Shown here: positions 32,023 to 40,672 of the stretch, piece after piece
Layout: each line of letters begins with the position of its first letter
How positions within the stretch are numbered: the stretch's first letter is position 1
Assembly: GCF_038051945.1 (NCBI RefSeq)
Contig: NZ_CP150302.1
Span: 4,278,001 to 4,342,000, forward strand
Direction of reading: 5' to 3'
DNA length: 64,000 nucleotides
Origin: Paenibacillus sp. FSL H3-0469
Lineage (GTDB): Bacteria > Bacillota > Bacilli > Paenibacillales > Paenibacillaceae
Made by a program: the position numbers and the translations under genes
Notes under the pieces: model-generated
Databases searched by the model: none
What the model was told of the DNA's origin: nothing
The model's input: only the letters and a program-made list of their open reading frames with translations

Positions 32023-33783
32023 TTACTGGACAGCGTTAGACAGCTCTGTGAAAATAACCCCCAGGGCAAATGCGCCAGCATCCGGGTAGCCGATGCTGCG
32101 CTCACCTACCGTCCCGGCCCGGCCCATCCGCGCAACGATGGATTTCGTACGTTCCGCCCCAGTGACAGCCGCTTCGGCCGCCTTGGCGAAAGCCTCCTTC
32201 AAGGACAGCTTCTGCTCCGCACTGCTCTTCCAGGCTTCGGCACAAGGAATCAGCGCATCGATCAGCGTCTTATCTCCCACGACTGCCCCCCGTCCGAAGG
32301 AGCGTTCGCCGGTAGCCTGAATGCCCTGAACCGCTGCTTCCAGCATTCCGGCCATCTCCAGCGTATTCAGCGAGGTCCGGCCTGTGGCATATTTGCCTGC
32401 TGAGCGGAAGGCTGAACCCCAGATTGGACCGGAAGCTCCGCCGCAATGCTCCATAATAATCAGCGAGCAGGCCTGAAGGAAGCTGCCGATATCCGTAGCG
32501 TGATGCTGCACAAGCTCCTTCCATTCCCGCTTCAATTGCTTGAAGCCCTTGGCGACACTCATCCCGAAATCTCCATCACCGGCATGGGCATCCAGCTCAC
32601 AGAAGGGAGTCTCATTCGCGATAATAATCTCACTCATCTTATCCACCAGATAGATGATGTTCGTAAGCCGCAACCGCTCATCATGGAGGATGGCGAAGCC
32701 CGGATCAGTCTCTGCCGTCAGGCTCACCTCTGCCTGAGACTCCTGCTGCGGAAGAGGGCTGACATATTGCACCGGTCCAAGCTTACCCGTTAACCGGAGC
32801 GCCGGAGTATCGCAAGGCTCAGCAAGCCATCTGCGCAGCTCATCATCCAGCTTCATCAGGCTGATGGAAGCGCCGGCCATATCTATGCTTGTCATATAGT
32901 TGCCTACAAGCGATTGGCGGATGATGATTCCCCGTTCTCCCAGACTGCGGATTACAGAGTGATTGAGCAGATACAGCTCCTGCAGAGGGGTTGCGCCGAA
33001 GCCGTTGACCAGCACTACCACTTCTCCGCCGCCCGGCTGATCCAGGTTCAGACTGGCCAGCAGGGCAGTGATCATACGTTCCGCCAGCTCATCGGCGCTC
33101 AGCAGCTTTTCTCTGCGGATGCCCGGCTCCCCATGAATGCCGACCCCATACTCCATCTCATCCTCCTGAAGCTGGAAGGTAGGCGTACCCTTGGCCGGAA
33201 CCGTGCATGAGGTAAAAGCAAAACCAAGACTGCGCACATGCTCTGCCGCATGCTGCGCGGCCTGCTTCACCTCTGAGAGCGGCAGTCCGGCCTCAGCAGC
33301 CGCCCCGGCAACCTTATGCACCAGAATCGTGCCTGCTACCCCTCTTCGCCCTACAGTATACAGGCTGTCTTCTACTGCAATGTCATCCTCAACCTTCACA
33401 TAGTCCACAGCCAGGCCGTCCTCAGCCGCCAGATAAGCCGCATTCTGGAAATTCATTATATCGCCGCTGTAATTCTTGATGATCAGCAGCGCGCCCTTAT
33501 GGCCGGTATGGTTGCGGATCGCCTGATAGACCTGAATCTGTGACGGGGAGGCGAAGACATCCCCGCAGACTGCGGCATCGAGCATTCCCGGTCCGACCAG
33601 CCCGGCATGCGCCGGCTCATGGCCGCTACCTCCGCCGCTGATCAGCGTTACCTTGTCAGGATTGGGCGCAGACCTGGAGATAATTTTGTATTTGCTGTCG
33701 AAGGTCAGCTGCGGATAAGCCATCACTAGTCCGCTGCACATCTCACGGACGAGATCCGACGGGTCGTTGATTATCTTTTTCAT
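32023..33783 (-). CDS. Dihydroxyacetone kinase, fused DhaK-DhaL, ATP-dependent
   Basis: 586 residues: DhaK domain at about 1-330 and DhaL at about 365-580, the ATP-dependent single-chain form. DhaK motifs include ISGGGSGHEPAHAGLVG and VCGDVFASPS, with the substrate-binding histidine in GVGIHGEPG. DhaL has DAHAGDGDFGMSVAKGF (Asp ligands for Mg-ATP) and CGGASGPIWGSAF. It phosphorylates dihydroxyacetone made by the glycerol dehydrogenase just upstream; the two genes overlap by ATGA. Cytoplasmic. Confidence 0.95.
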   Translation of the reverse strand: MKKIINDPSDLVREMCSGLVMAYPQLTFDSKYKIISRSAPNPDKVTLISGGGSGHEPAHAGLVGPGMLDAAVCGDVFASPSQIQVYQAIRNHTGHKGALLIIKNYSGDIMNFQNAAYLAAEDGLAVDYVKVEDDIAVEDSLYTVGRRGVAGTILVHKVAGAAAEAGLPLSEVKQAAQHAAEHVRSLGFAFTSCTVPAKGTPTFQLQEDEMEYGVGIHGEPGIRREKLLSADELAERMITALLASLNLDQPGGGEVVVLVNGFGATPLQELYLLNHSVIRSLGERGIIIRQSLVGNYMTSIDMAGASISLMKLDDELRRWLAEPCDTPALRLTGKLGPVQYVSPLPQQESQAEVSLTAETDPGFAILHDERLRLTNIIYLVDKMSEIIIANETPFCELDAHAGDGDFGMSVAKGFKQLKREWKELVQHHATDIGSFLQACSLIIMEHCGGASGPIWGSAFRSAGKYATGRTSLNTLEMAGMLEAAVQGIQATGERSFGRGAVVGDKTLIDALIPCAEAWKSSAEQKLSLKEAFAKAAEAAVTGAERTKSIVARMGRAGTVGERSIGYPDAGAFALGVIFTELSNAVQ

Positions 33784-34922
33784 ACGCGCTGCTCCTTGCT
33801 CTTCTTGAAGGCTTCACCCAGCTTGTCAGCAACAGCAATGGCAGCGGCAACCGCTTCAGCGGTAACCGGGAATGGCATCGAATGAATCGACTCCTCCGGG
33901 ATACACGCCTTGCGGGCCACTTCCATCAGCTCCTCATGGGAGATGGAAGCGACGCCAATATCGGCCAGACATACGGGAAGGCCGACAGAGTGGCAGAAGG
34001 ACAACACCTGATCGATCTCAGCCTGCTGCGCATTCTCCAGAACGAGCTGTGCAATCGTGCTGAAGGCCACCTTCTCGCCATGATAATAATGATGAGTGCC
34101 TTCAAGCGCCGTCAGACCGTTATGGATAGCATGTGCGGCAGCCAGACCGCTGCTCTCGAACCCGAGCCCCGACAGCAGGATGTTCGTTTCAATAATATTC
34201 TCCAGCGCCGGTGTCACCACGTTCTGATCGCAAGCCAGCTTGGCCTTGGCGCCATCCTCCAGCAGTGTATCGTAGCATAAGCGGGCAAGGGCCAGCGCGG
34301 CTTTGGTGCCTTTGGCCTCCGTAATCACACCTGCATGCACTCCGCAAGGAAGCCCCGCATTGACATTGGAATAGGATGCCGCAGTAGCTCTGGCCTCGAA
34401 GTAGGTGGAGAGGGCATCGCCCATCCCGGATACCAGGAAGCGGGTAGGAGCCTGCGCAATAACAGTCGTATCAATCAGCACCACCGATGGGCTGGCTTTG
34501 AAGTAAGCATAATCCTCGAAAGCGCCTTCAGAAGTGTAAATCACAGCGGAATGACTGGTGGGTGCATCGGTGGCCGCAATGGTAGGCACGATAATCAGCG
34601 CCTCGCCTTCTGCCACACATTTAGCCGTGTCGATGGCCTTGCCGCCGCCAAGACCGATGGTGCAAGCACACTTGTGCTCACGGGCCAGCTCCTGTAGTCT
34701 GGAAATCTCCTGCCGGGAGCATTCGCCCTGGAAATCCCCCTTCACGAGAGTAATGCCGAATTGACTGCTGGTGGCATCAAGCTTGGCTTGTACACGCTTC
34801 ACATCATCGGGGTGCGCAATCAGCAGGGCCGATGTGCCGAAAGTACTGACGAAGTATCCCAACTGAAGCAGCTCATCCTCACCTTGTGTGTACTTACCCG
34901 GGCTGATAAAGGTTCTTCTCAT
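33780..34922 (-). CDS. gldA: Glycerol dehydrogenase (iron-type ADH family)
   Basis: 380 residues. NAD-dependent oxidation of glycerol to dihydroxyacetone. Family motifs are GLGGGKAIDTAKCVA, IIVPTIAATDAPTSHSAVIY, and metal-binding GLAAAHAIHNGLTALEGTHHYYHGEKVA. The stop overlaps the DhaKL start by ATGA. Divergent from a PocR-AraC regulator, so this pair is probably induced by glycerol or a related diol. Confidence 0.94.
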   Translation of the reverse strand: MRRTFISPGKYTQGEDELLQLGYFVSTFGTSALLIAHPDDVKRVQAKLDATSSQFGITLVKGDFQGECSRQEISRLQELAREHKCACTIGLGGGKAIDTAKCVAEGEALIIVPTIAATDAPTSHSAVIYTSEGAFEDYAYFKASPSVVLIDTTVIAQAPTRFLVSGMGDALSTYFEARATAASYSNVNAGLPCGVHAGVITEAKGTKAALALARLCYDTLLEDGAKAKLACDQNVVTPALENIIETNILLSGLGFESSGLAAAHAIHNGLTALEGTHHYYHGEKVAFSTIAQLVLENAQQAEIDQVLSFCHSVGLPVCLADIGVASISHEELMEVARKACIPEESIHSMPFPVTAEAVAAAIAVADKLGEAFKKSKEQRV

Positions 34923-35093
34923 TCCTTCATTCCTCCTTTAGTCGTATGTCCCCATTATAGACAAGTGGATAGAGCGGCGCATGGGACAAAGCAAACGAAT
35001 TAATATGCTGCAAAATAGTATTATTATGTTGTCAGCATCTGAATTATAATGATCTTGTTCTCATGTTGACTGTAGATGGAAAGGGTGAACCGG

Positions 35094-36095
35094 ATGCAAT
35101 CCAAATTCGACTTGAAGTATATCATTGATATGGACGAATGGGGCAAGCTTCAGGAATCGTTGTCCCTTGTGACGCGCATGGCCATCATCATGGTCGATTA
35201 TAAAGGCGTGCCGGTTACGGCACATAGCCGCTGTCAGGCCTTCTGCCAGACCGTGCGCAGCGACAAGGAATTCTCAGCCTATTGTCAAAAATGTGACGCG
35301 CGCGGAGGTCTGGAGGCTGTGCGGCTGAGCCGGCCCTATATCTACCGCTGCCACTTCGATATTCTCGACATTGCTATACCTATCATTGTCGATAATCAGT
35401 ACATCGGTGCCCTGATGGCCGGACAAATCCGGCTGGCGGAGGGAAGCGGCCCGAATCTGGAGCAGATTGTATCCCGTCCGCAGCAGGACGCCATGACGGA
35501 GGACCGGGCCCGCAAGTATGAGCTGCTGCCTGTCATGACCTATGAGGAGGTAGTAGCCACCGCCGATATGCTCTATCATTTGTGCAACTATGTGGTCAAG
35601 GAATCGATCCTGAAGCATGAGCTGCTGGAGCGGAACGGGCAGGTTGAGGCCTTGAATCCACAGGAGTCTAAGCTCCAGCTTAAGCTGCCGCCTCTGCCCG
35701 CAGAGCCGCCCTCGGCTCCCAAGACTCCGGCCACTTCGGGAAGCGCATACAAGACGGAATGCATAAGTCCTACGCTACAGCCTGCTTTGGACTATATGCT
35801 AAGCCACCGGGAGGAGAATTTCTCGCTGAAATCGCTGGCACAGCTATGCCATATCAGCCCGAGCTACTTCAGCCGCCTGTTCACCAGGGAGATGGGCGAG
35901 AATTTCTCACTATATGTTGCGCGCATGAAGATCGGGTGGGCGAAGGAGCTGCTGGCAACAACAGACTGGTCCGTCAACGAGATCAGCAATCACTTGAATT
36001 TTTGCGATGCCGGTTATTTCATTAAGATCTTCAAGAGATACGAGTCGGCCACTCCCCTGTCCTACCGTGCTTCTCTCCTAACAAATCGAATATAA
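35094..36095 (+). CDS. AraC-family regulator with N-terminal PocR sensor domain
   Basis: About 333 residues from ATG 35094; GGAAAGGG lies 8 bases before it, and the upstream ATG 35076 has no ribosome site. Residues 1-165 form a PocR domain with its cysteine cluster (CQAFCQTVRSDKEFSAYCQKCDARGG, YRCHFDILDIAIPIIVDNQYIGALMAGQ). Residues 235-330 are an AraC HTH pair (FSLKSLAQLCHISPSYFSRLF, WSVNEISNHLNFCDAGYFIKIFKRY). PocR proteins control 1,2-propanediol and glycerol use in other bacteria. It almost certainly activates the divergent gldA-dhaKL operon. Confidence 0.92.
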   Translation: MQSKFDLKYIIDMDEWGKLQESLSLVTRMAIIMVDYKGVPVTAHSRCQAFCQTVRSDKEFSAYCQKCDARGGLEAVRLSRPYIYRCHFDILDIAIPIIVDNQYIGALMAGQIRLAEGSGPNLEQIVSRPQQDAMTEDRARKYELLPVMTYEEVVATADMLYHLCNYVVKESILKHELLERNGQVEALNPQESKLQLKLPPLPAEPPSAPKTPATSGSAYKTECISPTLQPALDYMLSHREENFSLKSLAQLCHISPSYFSRLFTREMGENFSLYVARMKIGWAKELLATTDWSVNEISNHLNFCDAGYFIKIFKRYESATPLSYRASLLTNRI

Positions 36096-36128
36096 TAGAT
36101 GTACACTATTCGAGCAGGAGGTTATCTT

Positions 36129-36398
36129 ATGAAGCTGAACGAACAAGGTGTACTCATCATTGAAGAGCAGGATATACACAATCTCTACTTTTATCTGGTT
36201 CATGACGGGACGGCGTTCAAGGATTCTTTCCGGTTCGAGATGGGACTTCAGGGGATTGAGCTTCATCCCGGCAGCGTATCCGCCGTTGATCATCCGCAGG
36301 CCATGCCCGAGGGCTGCCCGGAAGAAGACCTCCCCCTTGTGCTGGAGGCGATCTATTCGGTCATCCGGGAGGATGATCCGGGCTTCGGGGTGTGGTAG
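36129..36398 (+). CDS. Small uncharacterised protein
   Basis: 89 residues from ATG 36129, preceded by GCAGGAGGTT. Acidic, with alternating strands (GVLIIEEQDIHNLYFYLVHDG) and a C-terminal helix (LPLVLEAIYSVIREDD). Lies 33 bp after the PocR regulator, same strand. No family recognised; no clue to function beyond proximity to the glycerol genes and immunity-like genes. Confidence 0.65.
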   Translation: MKLNEQGVLIIEEQDIHNLYFYLVHDGTAFKDSFRFEMGLQGIELHPGSVSAVDHPQAMPEGCPEEDLPLVLEAIYSVIREDDPGFGVW

Positions 36399-36427
36399 CA
36401 GCTGCTTCACCCGGCATGTCTCTGGTA

Positions 36428-37570
36428 TCAGGGAAGCGTCAGACCGTGCCTGAACGCCAGCTTCACATCATTCTCACGGAAATAGGCGGAATAGTCCCAG
36501 AATTCTCCCTCACTTAGCTTCTGGTAGGTCTGATGAATATTCCGGCGCCAAGGCGAAGGTCGGCTGTTGAAGTAATTCGTGAAGAAACGCTGCGCCTGCT
36601 CCCCTGTGCCGAAGCACAGCAGATAGGCCAGCGGACTGGATTCAGCATCACAGATGCCGGGGAATCCTGCGCCGCAGGCGGCAAGCTGCTCCAGTGCGCG
36701 GGGACGGTCCGCGAATAGCGCGAACAGCGGTAGGACACGTTCCCCGATCATCTGACCGATCTCTAGCAGGGAGGAATCCAGCTGTGAGCCAGCGACCTGC
36801 CAGACGATGGCGCTTGATGATTTCTGCGGCCTGCGCAGCGAGCCCAACAGTACGGTATCGTCCCCTCTGCCGGTTTGTCCGGCAAGCCATTTTTTGAGGG
36901 ACTTGCTGGCAATCCGCAGGTTCACCGTCATCCGCACATCGGTGCGGGTATTGTAAGATTCCGGGTGGAAGGATAACTCGAACACGGTGTCCTTGTCGGC
37001 CGCTGTTTTTTTCCATACCGTACCCGCCTTATTGGATTTGAAGCCCTCTGCCTGGAGGAACTGCTGCCCGGTCTGCTGGCAGGCCTGAAGGAATTGCGCT
37101 TTGGGATCGAGCTTACGGTGGGACGGGTCCTCAGACCAAACTTCCCACTGGGCATAACGTTCGTCCAGCAAGGGCTGCAGGCGGTCATAATTCTCCCAGG
37201 TGTTCTCCACATGATAGATACTGGGGTATTGGTTGAAGACCTCACAATAATCATTAAGATAGCTTCCATACTGAGCAGCGAACGCCGATTGACCGTCATA
37301 ATAATCGGCGGCGAAGGTATTACCGAGCTCGTTCAGATCCTCATCCCAGAACTTCCCGTCACAATACTCCACCAGGTAGTCCAGCCCCGTGAGCTCACGC
37401 CGCTTCAGCCGCTTCAGCGCCTCCGCCGACTCCTCAAGGTGAAATTCGCCCGCCATTCCGTGGCCCAAAGCCCAGGCCAGGAACATACCGATATGAATTC
37501 CGCCATTCTCTTCCGGCAGATCCGCAGGATAATCTCCCCCGGAATGCCAATCGATCCGGTCATATGCCAT
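36428..37570 (-). CDS. DUF7832 and DUF4304-like two-domain protein
   Basis: 380 residues. The N-terminal 110 residues open with YDRIDWHSGGDYPADLPEENGGIHIGMFLAWAL, matching what I recall of DUF7832. Residues about 165-310 resemble DUF4304 (FLQAEGFKSNKAGTVWKKT, MTVNLRIASKSLKKWL). Both types are seen in immunity-like gene lists, and the family assignment is from memory of the pattern. Next gene downstream on this strand after the helical protein at 37596-38438, with a 25 bp gap. Confidence 0.6.
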   Translation of the reverse strand: MAYDRIDWHSGGDYPADLPEENGGIHIGMFLAWALGHGMAGEFHLEESAEALKRLKRRELTGLDYLVEYCDGKFWDEDLNELGNTFAADYYDGQSAFAAQYGSYLNDYCEVFNQYPSIYHVENTWENYDRLQPLLDERYAQWEVWSEDPSHRKLDPKAQFLQACQQTGQQFLQAEGFKSNKAGTVWKKTAADKDTVFELSFHPESYNTRTDVRMTVNLRIASKSLKKWLAGQTGRGDDTVLLGSLRRPQKSSSAIVWQVAGSQLDSSLLEIGQMIGERVLPLFALFADRPRALEQLAACGAGFPGICDAESSPLAYLLCFGTGEQAQRFFTNYFNSRPSPWRRNIHQTYQKLSEGEFWDYSAYFRENDVKLAFRHGLTLP

Positions 37571-37595
37571 ATGAGTCTCCTTTCTGCCAGCAGCT

Positions 37596-38438
37596 CTAGC
37601 TCCCGGCTTCCCTTCTTAATAAGTATTGGTACACCTCATCATTCACCAGATCCCACTCTACTTTGCTTTCAGGAATCTGAGCAAGCGGGGTGGTCAGCAG
37701 GGGATGGTCTACTGTAGCGGCGGTTAGTCCCTGGGCCCGTCTTATTTTTTGGATGAGCCGGACCTCATAAGGGATGTAATTCAGACATAGAATTTCTGCG
37801 AATTTACGGGGAAGATCCAGGGAGCTGTAGATATGGTAATCGCAGATTTCACCCATTAGGCTGCGCAGCAGCTCTTCATCCGTAGTAGACCAATAATCGA
37901 GAAATCTCCGGTACACATGCTGCTCCGGCAGCACCGGATACAGCTCCTGATTGATCTGCTCCGTGACGAATAAGTCATGTAACAACGCCATGAACAAATG
38001 ATGCGTCTCCTTGTGGGCATACCGCTGCGTATCTTTTTCAAATATCATCTGGAAATAATCTCTGGCCAATTGTGCCAGCTCCTTCATATCCCATAGCAAG
38101 GCTACTCCTATGATACAGCCTATCGTTCTTGAAGAGACCTCTTTATACTTGAACAGTCTCCGCAGAATATACTCCTCCCAATACAGAAACCGGGTAACAT
38201 ACTTCCACCCTTCCGTATCCCCGTTCAGAATCAGATTTTTTGGATAATCTCCGCCATGTACACCAATTCCAAGCGTCAGGTTTCTGGCAATGGTTTCTTT
38301 GTATCCGTCTTTGATGTCGTTCTGGATGCTATCTTTAATTAACGTGTACCATTCTTTGAGTTCTTCTTCAGATACGGTTTTCTTCTGGAGGGTACGAATC
38401 TCTTTGTTGAATACATTCATTATTTTGCGGTGCTCCAT
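37596..38438 (-). CDS. Helical protein, possibly immunity-like (PoNi/Imm49-type)
   Basis: 280 residues, almost all helical, no signal peptide. Segments such as RTIGCIIGVALLWDMKELAQLARDYF and HHLFMALLHDLFV recall the helical immunity families PoNi or Imm49, but the match is weak. GGGAGTGAG precedes ATG 38438. Followed after 25 bp by the DUF7832-type gene, probably in one operon. No toxin is next to it. Confidence 0.55.
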   Translation of the reverse strand: MEHRKIMNVFNKEIRTLQKKTVSEEELKEWYTLIKDSIQNDIKDGYKETIARNLTLGIGVHGGDYPKNLILNGDTEGWKYVTRFLYWEEYILRRLFKYKEVSSRTIGCIIGVALLWDMKELAQLARDYFQMIFEKDTQRYAHKETHHLFMALLHDLFVTEQINQELYPVLPEQHVYRRFLDYWSTTDEELLRSLMGEICDYHIYSSLDLPRKFAEILCLNYIPYEVRLIQKIRRAQGLTAATVDHPLLTTPLAQIPESKVEWDLVNDEVYQYLLRREAGS

Positions 38439-38577
38439 CTGCTCACTCCCTGTAAGAGATCGTTAATCCAGGCGGCCCTTTCGGGTGCCGGATTTGTCAT
38501 CAAGGATAGAATTCAGTACAATGATCAGCATCGGAAGGTACTACCCTAGATTATGATATACAGAAGGTGACACCGCA

Positions 38578-39432
38578 ATGGAAAGTGGAGATTTGAGGAT
38601 TTTTCAGGCTGTGGCCCGTGAGGGTACGATTACGAAGGCTGCGCAAGCCTTGAACTATGTACAGTCGAATGTGACCAGCCGGATTCAGTTCCTGGAGGCC
38701 GAGCTGAAGGTCCCGCTGTTTCACAGGTCTAACCGTGGGATGACATTAACGCCTGCGGGCGAGAACCTGCTGGAATACGCGAATACCATACTTATGCTAA
38801 TGGACGAGGCTGTAAAATCCACACAATACTCCGAGCACCCGTCCGGCCCGCTGCGGATTGGCTCTATGGAGACGACAGCGGTTATTCATCTGACATCCAT
38901 GATCGCTGGCTACCATTCCCGCTACCCCGATGTCCATCTGTCGCTCATCACAGGCGAAACGCATGACCTTTTGCACAAGGTGCTTAATCACAAGCTGGAT
39001 GGTGCCTTCGTCTATGGGCCCATAGACCAGCCGGATATTGGGCATGTTGCAGCTTACGAGGAGGAGCTGGTGCTCATTGCTGAACCGGGGACAAGTGAGT
39101 TGCATGAGTTGCTGCACAAGCCCATGCTGTTCTTCGACGTTGGCTGCACGCACCGGGTTAAAGCGGAGCGCTTCCTGCGTGAAAGCGGGATGCATTCGGT
39201 TCAGATCCGGGAATTCGGCACGCTGGAAATGATTCTAAACGGAGTATCTGCCGGACTCGGCGTCTCCCTGCTGCCTAAGTCCTCCATCCGCAAGGCGGAA
39301 GAGGCTGGACGAATCACTTCCCACCGCCTCCCCGAAGAATACCGGAAGCTTGAGGTATGGTTGATCTACCGCAGCAACGCCGTGCTCTCCAGTGCAATGT
39401 GTAGGTTTATGGAGATGACGGGGCAGGGATAG
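38578..39432 (+). CDS. LysR family transcriptional regulator
   Basis: 284 residues. HTH at residues 5-60 (LRIFQAVAREGTITKAAQALNYVQSNVTSRIQFLEAELKVPLF), effector domain after (LRIGSMETTAVIHLTSMIAGYH, FGTLEMILNGVSAGLGVSLLP). ATG 38578 follows AGAAGGTGACACCGCA. It resembles YofA/YybE-type regulators. Its target is not obvious: the divergent neighbour is an immunity-like gene and the downstream gene is a small XRE protein. Confidence 0.92.
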   Translation: MESGDLRIFQAVAREGTITKAAQALNYVQSNVTSRIQFLEAELKVPLFHRSNRGMTLTPAGENLLEYANTILMLMDEAVKSTQYSEHPSGPLRIGSMETTAVIHLTSMIAGYHSRYPDVHLSLITGETHDLLHKVLNHKLDGAFVYGPIDQPDIGHVAAYEEELVLIAEPGTSELHELLHKPMLFFDVGCTHRVKAERFLRESGMHSVQIREFGTLEMILNGVSAGLGVSLLPKSSIRKAEEAGRITSHRLPEEYRKLEVWLIYRSNAVLSSAMCRFMEMTGQG

Positions 39433-39459
39433 ATAATGGACATAAAAGGAGTATTTTCC

Positions 39460-39717
39460 TTGAACGATACAACCAATACCCTTAAACAAATTATCGGAAA
39501 AACCGTTAAAGCGATACGACTCAAACAAGGCCTGAGCCAAGAGGACCTTGCTCACGAATGCAACGTGGACCGCTCCTATATTTCCATGATCGAAGTTGGC
39601 CGAAACGAGCCGTCTGTTACCAAAATATTTGAGCTTTGCAGAGGTTTAAAAGTCGCCCCCTCCGATTTTATTAAAATGGTTGAAATAGAATATAACCAAG
39701 GCCGGGAGCAGGATTAA
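39460..39717 (+). CDS. Small XRE-family DNA-binding protein
   Basis: About 85 residues from TTG 39460; AAAAGGAG stands 8 bases upstream, while ATG 39436 has none. HTH: IGKTVKAIRLKQGLSQEDLAHECNVDRSYISMIEVGRNEPSVTKIFELCRGL. Single-domain SinR/Cro-like protein. Lies 27 bp after the LysR stop, so the two are probably transcribed together. Target unknown. Confidence 0.85.
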   Translation: MNDTTNTLKQIIGKTVKAIRLKQGLSQEDLAHECNVDRSYISMIEVGRNEPSVTKIFELCRGLKVAPSDFIKMVEIEYNQGREQD

Positions 39718-39762
39718 AAGAACACAATCCAACTGAGGATAGAGATGGCCCGCAACCACGAC

Positions 39763-39872
39763 CGCTAACAAGTGGAAAAATGCTGCTTATTTCTTCAACA
39801 TCTGACGCTAACAGGAAATTAAGTGGAAAACCAGCATCTGCTGCCACCGGTTTTGGCACTTCTAGTGAGAAT
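39763..39872. repeat. Array C: two ~51-bp units with AGTGGAAAA core
   Basis: GCTAACA..AGTGGAAAA occurs twice; the AGTGGAAAA cores are at 39771-39779 and 39822-39830, 51 bp apart. In the first unit AAGTGGAAAAATGCTGCTT forms a degenerate inverted repeat. It lies in the 362-bp gap between the XRE gene and the SUKH gene; the rest of that gap is A/T rich without a coding frame, apart from the terminator at 40001-40038. Confidence 0.6.
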
Positions 39873-40000
39873 TTGAACATTTAGGTGTTATTTTTCCAAC
39901 TATTTCTGGAGTATATGCCATTCGTTCGTTAGCAAGTGTACAAAATCCATCTATTCTCCTTATGCATTCTGATTGCCTACACTCCACCCTCATCCAATGA

Positions 40001-40038
40001 AAAAGATCAGAACCTAATCTTTCAGGTTCTGATCTTTT
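40001..40038. terminator. Bidirectional intrinsic terminator
   Basis: Perfect 15-bp stem AAAAGATCAGAACCT / AGGTTCTGATCTTTT with an 8-base loop. It serves the minus-strand SUKH gene ending at 40080 and may also stop XRE transcripts on the plus strand. Confidence 0.85.
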
Positions 40039-40079
40039 CCATCTTTCCGTCATATAGTGCCGATCCGGGAGTCAGCCCT

Positions 40080-40589
40080 TCATCCTTGCTTCGAATTCGA
40101 CATCATCCAGGCCAGGAATTCTCCAAACGAATCGGACACCTTCTCAACCTCTTCGAATTCAGGCTCACATCCATGAACAATAGCCCCGCTATCCGTTGCA
40201 ATGGCATAGAAGGAATAACCATCCTCCACAGACATTACGATCGGCAAGTGATGATCCCACCAGGCCGTGATCTCTGACTGCCAAGCTGAATCACCCGCTG
40301 CGGCCTCCAAACTAAGCAGTTCGAATTCATTCCACCGGAACTCAGTTTCCGCGCTATGATTGAACTCAGCCTCACCAATAAACCAGGTTTGCTCATCCGG
40401 TGCAACGCACGTCTCAACCACCTTTAGAAATTCTAGATACCCATCAGGTAGTCCTGTATATCGGGAAGTAATGCCGTTATCTAAATGTAGCTGAGAACCG
40501 GACTTCCTCCTTATCTCCCAGCCCTTCTCCTCCGCCCAAGTCATAAATTCCACAACATGAGCTTTCCCTTTTCCATTATTCATGTCCAA
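40080..40589 (-). CDS. SMI1/KNR4-like (SUKH) protein
   Basis: 169 residues. GLPDGYLEFLKVVETC and WFIGEAEFN near residues 45-75, a WWDHHLPIVMSVEDGYSFYAIATDSGAIVHG strand pair and the closing SFGEFLAWMM helix are the SUKH arrangement. The first codon has no strong ribosome site, so ATG 40583 (MNNGKGK) is also possible. It stands alone between an XRE gene and a lipoprotein gene, with a terminator after it. Immunity-like, partner unknown. Confidence 0.75.
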   Translation of the reverse strand: MDMNNGKGKAHVVEFMTWAEEKGWEIRRKSGSQLHLDNGITSRYTGLPDGYLEFLKVVETCVAPDEQTWFIGEAEFNHSAETEFRWNEFELLSLEAAAGDSAWQSEITAWWDHHLPIVMSVEDGYSFYAIATDSGAIVHGCEPEFEEVEKVSDSFGEFLAWMMSNSKQG

Positions 40590-40672
40590 ATGTTACACCT
40601 GCCCATCTGCTTAAGAAATGGAAACTCCTAGACTAATATACCATTTCCGCAGGTTTGCTTACATACAACAGG

